Assembly (NCBI GenBank): GCA_963816775.1
Contig: CAWFLX010000020.1
Span: forward strand, 300,459 to 364,458
Source of the DNA: JAFAXD01 sp963816775
Lineage (GTDB): Bacteria; Pseudomonadota; Alphaproteobacteria; Rhizobiales; Xanthobacteraceae
Direction: 5' to 3'
Length of the DNA: 64,000 nucleotides
The number at the start of each line of letters is the position of its first letter. The stretch's first letter is position 1. The notes under the pieces are model-generated. The model did not search any database. It was not told the origin of the DNA and was given only the letters and a program-made list of their open reading frames with translations. This document shows positions 45,063 to 53,837 of the stretch, one piece after another. The position numbers and the translations under genes are program-made.

Positions 45063-46013
45063 ATGCAGTGCGCGATTCTCGACGACTATCAGAACGTCGC
45101 TCTGAAGCTGGCCGATTGGAGTGCGATTTCGAAAGCCGTCGACATCAAGGTGTTCGACCGGTGGATTCCTCCGGCCGAGGTGCCGGGGGCGCTTAAGGGT
45201 TTTGAGATCGTCTGCGCGATGCGCGAGCGCACGCGCTTTCCCAAGCAGGTGCTCGAGGCATTGCCCGACCTTCGCCTGCTGATCTCGACCGGCATGCGCA
45301 ACGCTGCAATCGACGTCAAGGCTGCGAACGAACGCGGCATCGTCGTGTGCGGGACGGGGGGTTCCGGCAATCCGACCGCGGGCATCGCGATCGGCCTCAT
45401 GCTCGAGCTTACCCGCCACATCGGCTACGAGAACGCCCGCCTCAAGGCCGGTGCCCCATGGCAGACGACGATCGGCATCGACCTCGACGGCAAGACGCTG
45501 GGCGTCGTCGGATTAGGCAAGCTTGGGACCCGGGTCGCCAACATTGCAAAGGCGTTCGGCATGAACGTCATTGCGTGGAGCCAAAACCTGACGCCGGAGA
45601 AATGCGCAGAAGCGGGTGTGACCTACGCCAGCAAGGAGGATCTGTTTCGCACCGCGGACATCGTCTCGATCCATCTCATGCTCAGCGATCGCTCGCGTGG
45701 CCTGATCGGGGCGAAGGATCTCGCGCTGATGAAACCGACGGCCTACCTCATCAATACGGCGCGCGCTGCGATTGTTGACCAGGCCGCCCTGCTCACAATC
45801 CTGACCGAGCGGCGAATCGCGGGCGCGGGCCTTGACGTGTTTGAGACCGAGCCGCTCCCGCTCGACAGCCCGTTGCGCACGCTCGACAACGTGGTGATCA
45901 CCCCGCACCTCGGGTACGTGAGCGTGCAGGCCTACGAGATCTATTTCCGGGAGATAGTCGAGGACATCCGCGCCTTTCTCGACGGCAAGCCCGTGCGCGT
46001 AATGCCGGCATGA
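45063..46013 (+). CDS. D-2-hydroxyacid dehydrogenase family protein
   Basis: The 316-residue protein has the NAD-binding Rossmann motif LGVVGLGKLGTRVANIAKAF (about 146-165). The catalytic residues are Arg in LINTARAAIVDQ, Glu in GLDVFETEPLPLDS and His in VVITPHLGYVS. It interconverts a 2-hydroxy acid and a 2-oxo acid with NAD(P)H; the substrate is not evident. The catalytic arginine motif NTARAA differs slightly from the usual NTSRGP but keeps the Arg. ATG 45063 directly follows the repeat at 44932-45033. Confidence 0.92.
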   Translation: MQCAILDDYQNVALKLADWSAISKAVDIKVFDRWIPPAEVPGALKGFEIVCAMRERTRFPKQVLEALPDLRLLISTGMRNAAIDVKAANERGIVVCGTGGSGNPTAGIAIGLMLELTRHIGYENARLKAGAPWQTTIGIDLDGKTLGVVGLGKLGTRVANIAKAFGMNVIAWSQNLTPEKCAEAGVTYASKEDLFRTADIVSIHLMLSDRSRGLIGAKDLALMKPTAYLINTARAAIVDQAALLTILTERRIAGAGLDVFETEPLPLDSPLRTLDNVVITPHLGYVSVQAYEIYFREIVEDIRAFLDGKPVRVMPA

Positions 46014-46333
46014 TTTCACCCGGCCGCGCGCCCTAACCCATTGCTTCACCGTATTTTTTTGGTGAGATCTCGAGTCCCCTGTCCTATGCCTCGAGGCTGT
46101 AAGACGACGTCTTGGAGCATGTTGCCCCCCAAATGGCCAAAGGAACCCGACCCGCCGGCGAATGAAGGCAAAAATTCCATTGTCAGTTAAGGCTTTTTCA
46201 TGACACGCTGCCGTTTCATTTTTGTTTTGAAACGCTCGCGTTTGTAGGTAGAGTTGAACCAAAGAGGCCACCGGTGCGGGGGTACGGCCTCGAAAAAGCG
46301 CGCGAATACATTCGAAGTGGGGCGAAGCTATCC
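46014..46333. other. Intergenic region without recognised features
   Basis: This 320 bp region upstream of the HAD-phosphatase operon contains no member of the repeat classes seen elsewhere. A weak hairpin CTTCACC/GGTGAG around an eight-base T-rich loop near 46043-46068 could help terminate the dehydrogenase transcript. The AT-richer stretch at about 46200-46250 (TTTCATTTTTGTTTTGAAA) is the best place for the downstream promoter, but no -10/-35 pair is clear. Confidence 0.45.
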
Positions 46334-47041
46334 ATGCCATCAGGAGTTCGTGTTTTCGTCGATTTCGACGGGACGATCTCGCTTGAGGATACGACCGACG
46401 TCATCCTGGAGCGTTTTGCTGATCCGGAATGGCGCAAGGTCGAGTCCGAGTGGCTGGCCGGGATCATCGGATCGCGGGAGTGTTTGGCGCGCCAGATTGA
46501 TCTCGTGCGGGCAACGCCTGAGGAACTCGACTCGGTGGTCGAGGATGTGCCGCTTGACCCGCACTTTCCCGAGCTGGTCGCGCTCTGCCGAAACCACGGC
46601 GTGCCGCTGACCGTCATCTCGGACGGTCTCGACCGTATCATCACCAAAATGCTCGCGCGCGCGGGCGTCGATGTGCCGGTTCTTGCGAACCGCCTGGAGT
46701 GGCGCGGGCAGAACCGCTGGCGCCTAGGCTTCCCGCACGAAGCCGGCGATTGCCGCTCGCAAGCCGGCAATTGCAAGTGCCAGGCGCTCGCCGGAGAACC
46801 GGGCAAAGTTCGCATTCTGATCGGCGATGGCCGGTCGGATTTCTGTGCGGCCGAGACCGCCGACCTCGTGGTTGCCAAGGGTGCGCTGGCCGAGCACTGC
46901 CAGTTGACCGGTCTCGCCTATATCGTGTTCGGAAATTTTGCGGGTGCAACAACGCTGATTGCGGATTGGATCGGAGGTTTGCGACGCCTCGACGGCAAGG
47001 CGCGTTACCAAAAGGGCACGATCCATGCGTCCACCGCTTAG
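46334..47041 (+). CDS. HAD-IB (MtnX-like) phosphatase
   Basis: ATG 46334 gives 235 residues beginning MPSGVRVFVDFDGTISLEDT, where the DxD of DFDGT is HAD motif I with the nucleophilic Asp. Motif II is VISDGLD, motif III's Lys follows, and motif IV is LIGDGRSDFCAAE near residue 158. Cap type and length fit the SerB/MtnX subgroup, which removes phosphate from phosphoserine-like or phosphoenol substrates. A Cys cluster (GDCRSQAGNCKCQ) lies in the C-terminal half and is unusual for the family. Its end overlaps the aminotransferase gene by 17 bp. Confidence 0.87.
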   Translation: MPSGVRVFVDFDGTISLEDTTDVILERFADPEWRKVESEWLAGIIGSRECLARQIDLVRATPEELDSVVEDVPLDPHFPELVALCRNHGVPLTVISDGLDRIITKMLARAGVDVPVLANRLEWRGQNRWRLGFPHEAGDCRSQAGNCKCQALAGEPGKVRILIGDGRSDFCAAETADLVVAKGALAEHCQLTGLAYIVFGNFAGATTLIADWIGGLRRLDGKARYQKGTIHASTA

Positions 47042-48452
47042 GCTCGCCGCCACCGGCAAGGAGGCGAGTTCCGCGTCGGCGCCTGACGATGCCGAACTGC
47101 TGAAGCTCGAAGCGATCTACTGCTCGCACGGCGACACGGTTCATTATTCCGAGCCGAAGATCTTCGATCGCTGCGAGGGCTCCTATCTCTACGACGCCGA
47201 CGGCAGGCAGTATCTCGACCTGCAGATGTGGTACTCGGCCGTCAACTTCGGTTACGCCAACCGCCGTCTCAACGATGCGCTCAAGCGCCAGGTCGACCGG
47301 CTGCCGCAGGTCGCGAGCCAATATCTGCATCGCGAGAAGATCGAACTCGCCGCCATGATCGCGCGCGACGCCGAAGCAAAATTCGGCCGCAAGGGCCGCG
47401 TGCATTTCAACGTCGGCGGATCGCAGGCGATCGAGGATTCGCTCAAGCTCGTGCGCAACGCCACTGGCGGCAAGAGCCTGATGTTCGCGTTCGAGGGCGG
47501 CTATCACGGCCGTACCATCGGCGCTTCGGCGATCACGTCGTCCTATCGCTACCGCCGCCGCTTCGGCCACTTCGGCGACCGCGCCCACTTCCTGCCGTTT
47601 CCGTATCACTTCCGCGGCGCCAACGGCATGAGCAAGGAGGAGTATGGGCTCGCCTGCGTGCGGCAGTTCGAGCGGCTGTTCGAAAGCGAATACAACGGCG
47701 TCTGGGATCCGAAAGCGGGCCAGGCCGAATACGCCGCGTTCTACATCGAGACCGTACAGGGCACCGGCGGATACGTGATCCCGCCCAAGAACTTCTTTGT
47801 TGAACTCAAGAAGGTGCTCGACCGCTACGGCATCCTGTTGGTGGTCGATGAAATCCAGATGGGTTTCTTCCGCACCGGCAAGCTCTGGTCGATCGAGCAT
47901 TTCGGCGTGACGCCGGACGTGATCGTGTTCGGCAAGGCGCTCACCAACGGGCTCAACCCGCTGTCGGGCCTGTGGGCCGCGGAAGAGCTGATCAATCCGA
48001 AGATCTTTCCGCCCGGCTCGACCCACTCGACCTTTGCGGCCAATCCGCTCGGGACCGCGATCGGGCTCGAGGCGATGAAGCTGATGCATGACGAGGACTT
48101 TGCGACGTCGGTCCCGAAGAAAGGCGCGTATTTCCTCGAAGGGCTGCAAGAGCTCAAGCGTCGCCACAAGATCATCGGCGACGTCGACGGTCTCGGCCTC
48201 GCGCTGCGGATCGAAATCTGCGAGCCGCACGACAGCTTCACGCCGTCCAAGGCGATCGTCGACCACATGGTCGACGAGGCTCTCAAAGGCGACCTCGATC
48301 ACGGAGGCAGACACTATGGCCTGGTGCTCGACATCGGCGGGTACTTCAAGAATGTGATCACGCTCGCGCCTGCGCTCACAATCACCTACGATGAGATCGA
48401 TCTTGGCCTTGCTCTCCTTGATCAGCTCATGACCCGCGTCTCAAAAGCGTGA
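47025..48452 (+). CDS. Class III PLP-dependent aminotransferase
   Basis: ATG 47025, overlapping the HAD gene by 17 bp and preceded by AAAGGG, gives 475 residues. Class III marks are YLDLQMWYSAVNFGYAN near the N-terminus, GGYHGRTIGASAIT, LLVVDEIQMGFFRTGK with the PLP-ring Asp, and VIVFGKALTNG with the Schiff-base Lys. It transfers an amino group from an omega- or alpha-amino acid to a keto acid; the substrate is unknown. Its position between a HAD phosphatase and an alpha/beta hydrolase suggests a biosynthetic or salvage step that handles a phosphorylated, then aminated intermediate (inference). Confidence 0.9.
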   Translation: MRPPLRLAATGKEASSASAPDDAELLKLEAIYCSHGDTVHYSEPKIFDRCEGSYLYDADGRQYLDLQMWYSAVNFGYANRRLNDALKRQVDRLPQVASQYLHREKIELAAMIARDAEAKFGRKGRVHFNVGGSQAIEDSLKLVRNATGGKSLMFAFEGGYHGRTIGASAITSSYRYRRRFGHFGDRAHFLPFPYHFRGANGMSKEEYGLACVRQFERLFESEYNGVWDPKAGQAEYAAFYIETVQGTGGYVIPPKNFFVELKKVLDRYGILLVVDEIQMGFFRTGKLWSIEHFGVTPDVIVFGKALTNGLNPLSGLWAAEELINPKIFPPGSTHSTFAANPLGTAIGLEAMKLMHDEDFATSVPKKGAYFLEGLQELKRRHKIIGDVDGLGLALRIEICEPHDSFTPSKAIVDHMVDEALKGDLDHGGRHYGLVLDIGGYFKNVITLAPALTITYDEIDLGLALLDQLMTRVSKA

Positions 48453-48459
48453 GCATGCC

Positions 48460-49407
48460 ATGACGACCATCGATCGCAGCTTCACGGTTGGCAAAGGCCG
48501 CACCGGATTCCTATTGATCCACGGTCTTGGCGGCACGCCGGTTGAACTCAAGTTCGTCGCCAAGGGGCTCGCACGTCGCGGATTCCTGGTGCACTGCTGC
48601 CAGCTCGCGGGCCACTGCGGCAGCGAAGCGGACCTGGTCGCAACCACCTGGCACGACTGGTACGCAAGCGTGGTGACCGCGTTCGACGAGCTGCGGGCAC
48701 AGTGCGACACCGTGGTGGTCGGCGGATTGTCGATGGGCGGCGTGCTCGCGCTCCATCTCGCCGCGCAGCGGCCCAGCGAAGTGCACGGCCTCGTACTCTA
48801 CGCGCCGACGCTTTGGTACGACGGCTGGTCCACGCCCTGGTACCGCTTCATCCTGCAATTTGCCCTGTGGTCCTCGTTCGGCCAGGCGATCGTGCGCAGG
48901 GTCTATCGCTTCACCGAGGGCGAGCCCTACGGCATCAAGGACCCGGCGATCCGCGGCGTGGTGCTGGCGGCCATGAAATCCGGCGACAGCGCGCAAGCCG
49001 GAATCTTGACCACACCGGGAGACTCGGTGTGCCAGCTCTATAACCTGGTGCAGGTGGTACAGCGCGAGCTCAGGGACATCACCACGCCGGCGTTGATCAT
49101 CCAGGCGCGCGAGGACGATCTCTCCAGCCTCAAGAACGCCGAGTACCTGCAGCGCCAGATGGGCGGGTTGGTCGGCACCATCGTGCTTGACGACAGCTAT
49201 CACATCGTAACGGTCGACCGGCAGCGCGATTTGCTGATCGAAAGTACGATGGCGTTTGCCACCATGCTGGCCGTCCGGCTCCAGCTCGAGGCGCTCAGTG
49301 GCGAGACGGTGCTGCCGATGAGCGCGCCGCAGGTCGCCAAGGCTCGTCCAGCGCCCGCGGCGGACGCCCCGTTGCCCGACGCGGCCGGCGGCGAACGGTT
49401 ACCATAA
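48460..49407 (+). CDS. Alpha/beta hydrolase (carboxylesterase-like)
   Basis: The 315-residue product has the oxyanion-region motif FLLIHGLGGTPVELKFV (about 18-34), the nucleophile elbow VVGGLSMGGVLALHLAA (about 96-112; Ser in GLSMG) and a late DSYHIVTVDRQR with the catalytic His. The acid is probably Asp in QAREDDLSSLKN. The small GLSMGG elbow resembles Est30-type carboxylesterases and monoacylglycerol lipases. The last 50 residues are Pro/Ala-rich and probably unstructured. It starts 7 bp after the aminotransferase stop and completes that operon. Confidence 0.88.
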   Translation: MTTIDRSFTVGKGRTGFLLIHGLGGTPVELKFVAKGLARRGFLVHCCQLAGHCGSEADLVATTWHDWYASVVTAFDELRAQCDTVVVGGLSMGGVLALHLAAQRPSEVHGLVLYAPTLWYDGWSTPWYRFILQFALWSSFGQAIVRRVYRFTEGEPYGIKDPAIRGVVLAAMKSGDSAQAGILTTPGDSVCQLYNLVQVVQRELRDITTPALIIQAREDDLSSLKNAEYLQRQMGGLVGTIVLDDSYHIVTVDRQRDLLIESTMAFATMLAVRLQLEALSGETVLPMSAPQVAKARPAPAADAPLPDAAGGERLP

Positions 49408-49481
49408 CGATCGAACGCTCTTGCGCCAGGCGGCTTCCCGCGCCCATGATAGGGTGTTTGGTGTTGCGTCGAGCGTAACGC

Positions 49482-50735
49482 ATGAAGGCAATTATTGTCG
49501 GTGGCGGCATCGGCGGGCTTACGGCCGCGCTCATGCTGCATGCTCGCGGTCTTGATTGCGAAGTATTCGAGCAGTCGGATGCGATCCGCGAGCTCGGCGT
49601 CGGCATCAACACGCTGCCGCACGCGATCAAGGAACTGGCCGAGCTCGGCCTGCTCGATCGTCTCGATCAGGTAGCGATCCGCACCTTCGAGCTGTTCTAC
49701 ACCAACCGCTTCGGTCAGGAGATCTGGCGCGAGCCGCGCGGCACCGACGCCGGCTATGACGTACCGCAGCTCTCGGTTCATCGCGGCCACTTGCAGGGCG
49801 TCATCCATCAGGCGGCGCGCGCGCGTCTCGGCGAGGCGCGCATCCATACCGGCCATCGCCTCGGCGCCTTCACCCAGGACGACGGCGGCGTCACCGCCTA
49901 TTTCTTCGATCGCACAGGCGCGCATCGCCACACCGCCCGCGGCGACGTGCTGATCGGCGCCGACGGCATCCACTCCAAGGTGCGCGAAGCGCTTTATCCG
50001 AACGAAGGCCCGGCGCGCTGGAACGGCGCCATGCTGTGGCGCGGAGCCATCGATTGGCCGGTGTTTCTCACCGGCCGCTCGATGATCGTCGCCGGCGGGA
50101 TGGCGGCAAAGCTCGTGGTCTATCCGATCGCGGCCGGCCGGCGCGAAGGCACGCGGCTGACCAACTGGGCGGTGGTGGCCAAGATCGGCCCGGATGGATC
50201 GATCCCGCCCAACAAGGAGGACTGGTCGCGACCGGGCCGGTTCCAGGACCTGATGCCGCATGTGCGCCGGTTCAGTATTCCGTTCGTCAATGTCCAGGCC
50301 CTGATCGAGGCCACCCCGGAATTCTGGGAATATCCGATGTGCGATCGCGACCCGCTGCCGCGCTGGTCGCACGGCCGCGTGACGTTGCTCGGCGACTCCG
50401 CGCATCCGATGTATCCGGTCGGCTCCAACGGCGCCTCGCAGGCGATCCTCGATGCGCGCAGTCTCGCCGACCGGCTCAAGGGCGACGAGCATCCGGTCGC
50501 GGCGCTGTGGGCCTATCAGCAGGAGCGGTTGCCGCCGACCGCACAGATCGTGCGCATGAACCGCAGCGGCGGGCCCGAAGGCGTGATCGACGCGGTCGAG
50601 GCGCGCGCCCCGGACGGCTTCTCCAATATCGACGATGTGCTCAGTTTCGAGCAGCGCAAGGCGATCGTGCGCGGCTATGCGGCGACCGCGGGCTTCTCAC
50701 ACGAGCAGGTCAACCGGCCGGCGAAGGCGGCGTAA
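49482..50735 (+). CDS. Flavin-dependent monooxygenase/oxidoreductase
   Basis: The protein has 417 residues. The FAD-binding motif is KAIIVGGGIGGLTAALML at the N-terminus, the DG motif is GDVLIGADGIHSKVREAL, and the ribityl-binding motif is GRVTLLGDSAHPMYPVGSNG. This places it among single-component class A flavoprotein hydroxylases such as salicylate hydroxylase or PhzS-like enzymes. It should hydroxylate an aromatic ring or related electron-rich substrate with NAD(P)H and oxygen. It stands at the left end of a region holding a Liv-type transporter, Rieske protein and two amidohydrolases, so it may belong to that catabolic unit. Confidence 0.88.
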   Translation: MKAIIVGGGIGGLTAALMLHARGLDCEVFEQSDAIRELGVGINTLPHAIKELAELGLLDRLDQVAIRTFELFYTNRFGQEIWREPRGTDAGYDVPQLSVHRGHLQGVIHQAARARLGEARIHTGHRLGAFTQDDGGVTAYFFDRTGAHRHTARGDVLIGADGIHSKVREALYPNEGPARWNGAMLWRGAIDWPVFLTGRSMIVAGGMAAKLVVYPIAAGRREGTRLTNWAVVAKIGPDGSIPPNKEDWSRPGRFQDLMPHVRRFSIPFVNVQALIEATPEFWEYPMCDRDPLPRWSHGRVTLLGDSAHPMYPVGSNGASQAILDARSLADRLKGDEHPVAALWAYQQERLPPTAQIVRMNRSGGPEGVIDAVEARAPDGFSNIDDVLSFEQRKAIVRGYAATAGFSHEQVNRPAKAA

Positions 50736-50762
50736 GCGCGCCTCCGTTTCCGAATAGTGCGC

Positions 50763-51215
50763 TCAGGCTGGCGGCGGCGGCAAAAACATCACTTCGTGCT
50801 TGGCGGAGAGCGCTACGACCTCGTTGGGCGTCTGCTCCGTCATGCTGTGGATCGCCCAGAACAAGTCGTAGAGACGGCGCGTCGGCGACACCCAGAAAAA
50901 GCACTTCACCGGCTGATCCGACTTGTTGAAGATGCCGTGCGGGATCCCCATCGGCAGGCGGATCAGGTCGCCGGCGGTCGCCGCAAAATCCTTGCCATCG
51001 AGCACGAGATCGAAACGGCCCTCGAACATGTAGATGAACTCGTCCTGGGTCGGATGAATGTGCGGCGGCACGAATGTGCCGGGCGGAAACGTCGCGTGCC
51101 AGGAAAACGACGACTCCGACAGGCTCTTGGGCACGTAGGTCTGGCCGAGGATGTTCCAGGAAATGCCGTCGATTCCGGTGTTGGTCTTGGTGATTCCTGC
51201 TGTGAGCGGTTGCAT
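50763..51215 (-). CDS. Cupin-domain protein
   Basis: The start ATG at 51215 follows AGGAGA at suitable spacing, giving 150 residues. The single cupin barrel has PPHIHPTQDEFIYMFEG (about 50-66), with two His and a Glu as metal ligands, and GIPHGIFNKSDQPVKCF (about 90-106) with the last His. Stand-alone cupins of this size are often dioxygenases, isomerases or ligand sensors. It is convergent with the flavin monooxygenase (27 bp) and divergent from the Liv-type binding protein, so a place in the same pathway is plausible. Longer upstream frames are non-coding. Confidence 0.87.
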   Translation of the reverse strand: MQPLTAGITKTNTGIDGISWNILGQTYVPKSLSESSFSWHATFPPGTFVPPHIHPTQDEFIYMFEGRFDLVLDGKDFAATAGDLIRLPMGIPHGIFNKSDQPVKCFFWVSPTRRLYDLFWAIHSMTEQTPNEVVALSAKHEVMFLPPPPA

Positions 51216-51544
51216 GAACTCGACATCTCCTGTTGCGCGACGCCGCAATGACCTCGCGCGGCCGCACTTTGCACGCCGAAGCGATGTGACGAATAGGGCT
51301 CGGCATTCAATCACGAAAGCGCACGGACCGGAACGCTGCCAACGCGCCGCACCTAATGCATTTGCCGCTATCGTAAACGCCGCTATGATGCCCGCCCCGG
51401 GAGGAAAGCCCGGCAGCAAGCCCGTAAGAGCTTGATTCTCAAAAAGTTCACGGCTTGTACCGTCGATCGGAAACGTTGGCACGACCCGTGCTTCGGCAGA
51501 CGATCGAGGCCGGATCGGCCGCTTGGCGCGGGAGAACACGAAAC
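51216..51544. other. Divergent promoter region
   Basis: This 329 bp region lies between the divergent cupin and Liv-type binding protein genes and should hold both promoters. I see no clear operator palindrome, repeat or gene in it. CCCGCCCCGGGAGGAAAGCCC-like GC-rich sequence near 51396-51416 can form a short hairpin but has no T-run. Confidence 0.45.
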
Positions 51545-52723
51545 ATGTTGTTACGGGCAATCGGCGTCACCGCCGCGATCGCGTTGGTCGCCGGCAGTGC
51601 GATGGCGCAGGACAAGGCTGCCGACAAGTTGAAGATCGGCCTGATCACGACCCTGTCGGGTCCGCCGGCCGCCATCGGCCAGCAGCAGCGCAACGGGCTT
51701 ATGCTGGCGCTCAAGGAACTCGGCGGCAAGCTGGGCGGACGCGACGTCGAGCTCCTGGTCCAGGACGACGAGCTCAAGCCCGACGTCGCCGTGTCCAAGG
51801 TCAAAGCCTTCATTGAGCGCGACAAGGTCGATTTCGTCGTCGGTCCGGTGTTCTCCAACATCCTGGCCGCAATCCTCAAGCCGGTGACCGAAAGCGGCAC
51901 CTTCATGATCAGCCCCAACGCCGGCACCTCGAGCTTCGCCGGCAAGGACTGCAACCCGAACCTGTTCGTCGTCTCCTATCAGAACGACCAGAACGCCGAG
52001 ACGATGGGCAAATACGCGCAGGATTCCGGCCTCAAGAAGGTGTTCTTGATGGCCCCCAACTATCAGGCCGGCAAGGACGAGCTCGCCGGCTTCAAGCGCT
52101 ACTACAAAGGCGAGGTGGCGGACGAAGTCTACGTCCCGCTCAACCAGCTCGACTACGCCGCCGAACTGTCGAAGATCGCGGCGGCTTCGCCCGACGGCAT
52201 TTTCGTGTTCCTGCCCGGCGGCATGGGCGTCAACTTCGTCAAGCAGTTCCGTCAGGCCGGTTTGGCCGACAAGGTCAAGTTCCTCTCCGCCTTCACCGTC
52301 GACGAGGGAACCTTGCCGGCCCAGCAGGACGCCGCGCTCGGTTTCTTTGGCGGCAGCAACTGGGCCCCCAACATGGACACTCCGCAGAACAAGGCGTTCG
52401 TGGCGGCCTACGAGAAGGAATATGGCGCCGTGCCGGCGACCTACGCGTTCCAGGCCTATGACGCGATCAAGCTGCTCGACAGCGCGCTCAAAGCCACCAG
52501 AGGCGACACGTCGAACAAGGACGCGTTGCGCGCGGCGCTCAAGAAGGCCGATTTCAAGTCGATCCGCGGCGACTTCAAGTTCAACTCCAACCACTATCCG
52601 ATCCAGAACTTCTATCTGGTCAAGGTCGCGAAACGCCCCGACGGCAAGTACCAGACTGAAATCGTGCAGAAGGTGTTTGGCGACTTTGCCGATCCCTACG
52701 CCGCCGACTGCCCGATGAAGTGA
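51545..52723 (+). CDS. Branched-chain amino acid-type ABC substrate-binding protein
   Basis: ATG 51545 opens a signal peptide (MLLRAIGVTAAIALVAGSAM, then AQDK) and a 392-residue protein of the Leu/Ile/Val-binding family. Marks are KIGLITTLSGPPAAIGQQQR, DVELLVQDDELKPDVAVSK and VDFVVGPVFSNILAAILKPV. It delivers a ligand to the LivHMGF complex encoded downstream, after a 190 bp gap holding a repeat. In this family ligands include aromatic acids, amides and urea as well as amino acids. The aromatic/amide-type enzymes nearby suggest the former, which is inference. Confidence 0.93.
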   Translation: MLLRAIGVTAAIALVAGSAMAQDKAADKLKIGLITTLSGPPAAIGQQQRNGLMLALKELGGKLGGRDVELLVQDDELKPDVAVSKVKAFIERDKVDFVVGPVFSNILAAILKPVTESGTFMISPNAGTSSFAGKDCNPNLFVVSYQNDQNAETMGKYAQDSGLKKVFLMAPNYQAGKDELAGFKRYYKGEVADEVYVPLNQLDYAAELSKIAAASPDGIFVFLPGGMGVNFVKQFRQAGLADKVKFLSAFTVDEGTLPAQQDAALGFFGGSNWAPNMDTPQNKAFVAAYEKEYGAVPATYAFQAYDAIKLLDSALKATRGDTSNKDALRAALKKADFKSIRGDFKFNSNHYPIQNFYLVKVAKRPDGKYQTEIVQKVFGDFADPYAADCPMK

Positions 52724-52750
52724 GTCCGAGCTTCGCATGCGGCACAGCCC

Positions 52751-52877
52751 ACCTCTCCCCGCCTGCGGGGCGAGGTCGGATCGCGAAGCGATCCGGGTGA
52801 GGGGGCCTCCCAAATCTATTCGACCGAACTAGGCCGCCCCCTCACCCCAACCCTCTCCCCGCAAGCGGGGAGAGGGA
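52751..52877. repeat. Palindromic intergenic repeat between binding protein and livH
   Basis: Two linked units are seen: ACCTCTCCCCGCCTGCGGGG with GGATCGCGAAGCGATCC and GGTGAGGGGGC on the left, and GCCCCCTCACCCCAACCCTC with TCCCCGCAAGCGGGGAGAGG on the right. It belongs to the same CTCTCCCC/GTGAGGGGG family as the copies at 56281-56417 and 58295-58447. Placed between the binding-protein and permease genes, it may set different mRNA levels for the two, as intercistronic repeats often do. Confidence 0.85.
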
Positions 52878-52912
52878 GCGCGCCCTCAACCTGGGACGGC
52901 GCCGTGTAGCAC

Positions 52913-53836
52913 ATGCCCACAACCCTCCTCGTCGTCCAAATTCTCAACGGCCTGCAGCTCGGCGTGATCCTGTTCCTGATCGCCGCCGGACTGACGCTCG
53001 TGTTCGGGGTGATGAATTTCGTCAACCTGGCGCACGGCGTCCAATACATGCTCGGCGCCTATCTGGCGGTGATGTTCTACGGCATGACCGAGAACTTCGC
53101 CGCCGCGCTGGCCTTGGCGCTGGTGACGGCCTTGCTGCTCGGTTTGGCGCTCGAGTTCGCGGTTTTTCGCCATCTCTACGACCGCGATCATCTCGACCAG
53201 GTGATCGCAACCCTGGGCGTGATCCTGTTCGTGAACCAGGGCGTAAAATTTCTGTGGGGCGCGGCACCGCTGTCGTTACCGATCCCGGACGTGCTGTCCG
53301 GCTCGGTGGTGCTGATGCCGGGCCTGCTTTATCCGGTGTGGCGGCTGGTGGTGATCCTCTCCGGCCTGCTGGTCGCGGTATTGCTGTTCGTGCTGGTGAC
53401 CTACACGCGGGTCGGCATGCTGGTGCGCGCCGGTGCGACCAATGCCCCCATGGTGTCGGCACTGGGCGTCGACATCCGCCGCCTGTTCATGATCGTGTTC
53501 GGCTTCGGCACCATGCTGGCGGGATTCGCCGGCGTCATGATCGCGCCGATCCTCTCGGTCGAGCCCGGAATGGGCGACAGTATCTTGATCCTCGCGTTCG
53601 TGGTGATCGTGATCGGCGGCATCGGGTCGATCCGCGGCGCGTTTCTGGGCGCGCTGCTGATCGGGCTCGTTGACACGCTCGGGCGCTCGTTCTCGGTCGA
53701 CCTGTTGCGCCTGGTCCTCGATCCCTCGGCGGCGCGTACGGTCGGGCCGGCGCTCGCCTCCATGCTGATCTATCTGCTGATGGCGCTGGTGCTGTTCATC
53801 CGGCCAGCCGGGTTGTTCCCGGCCAAGGGCCGCTGA
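52913..53836 (+). CDS. livH: Liv-type ABC transporter permease, LivH-like
   Basis: This 307-residue inner-membrane permease starts at ATG 52913. About eight helices are visible. Family marks are QLGVILFLIAAGLTLVFGVM and NFVNLAHGVQYMLGAYLAV at the N-terminus, IATLGVILFVNQGVKFLWG in the middle, and VVIVIGGIGSIRGAFLGALL with the EAA-like coupling segment near the C-terminus. It pairs with LivM to form the membrane channel of the importer. livM starts one base after its stop. Confidence 0.93.
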   Translation: MPTTLLVVQILNGLQLGVILFLIAAGLTLVFGVMNFVNLAHGVQYMLGAYLAVMFYGMTENFAAALALALVTALLLGLALEFAVFRHLYDRDHLDQVIATLGVILFVNQGVKFLWGAAPLSLPIPDVLSGSVVLMPGLLYPVWRLVVILSGLLVAVLLFVLVTYTRVGMLVRAGATNAPMVSALGVDIRRLFMIVFGFGTMLAGFAGVMIAPILSVEPGMGDSILILAFVVIVIGGIGSIRGAFLGALLIGLVDTLGRSFSVDLLRLVLDPSAARTVGPALASMLIYLLMALVLFIRPAGLFPAKGR

Positions 53837-53837
53837 G

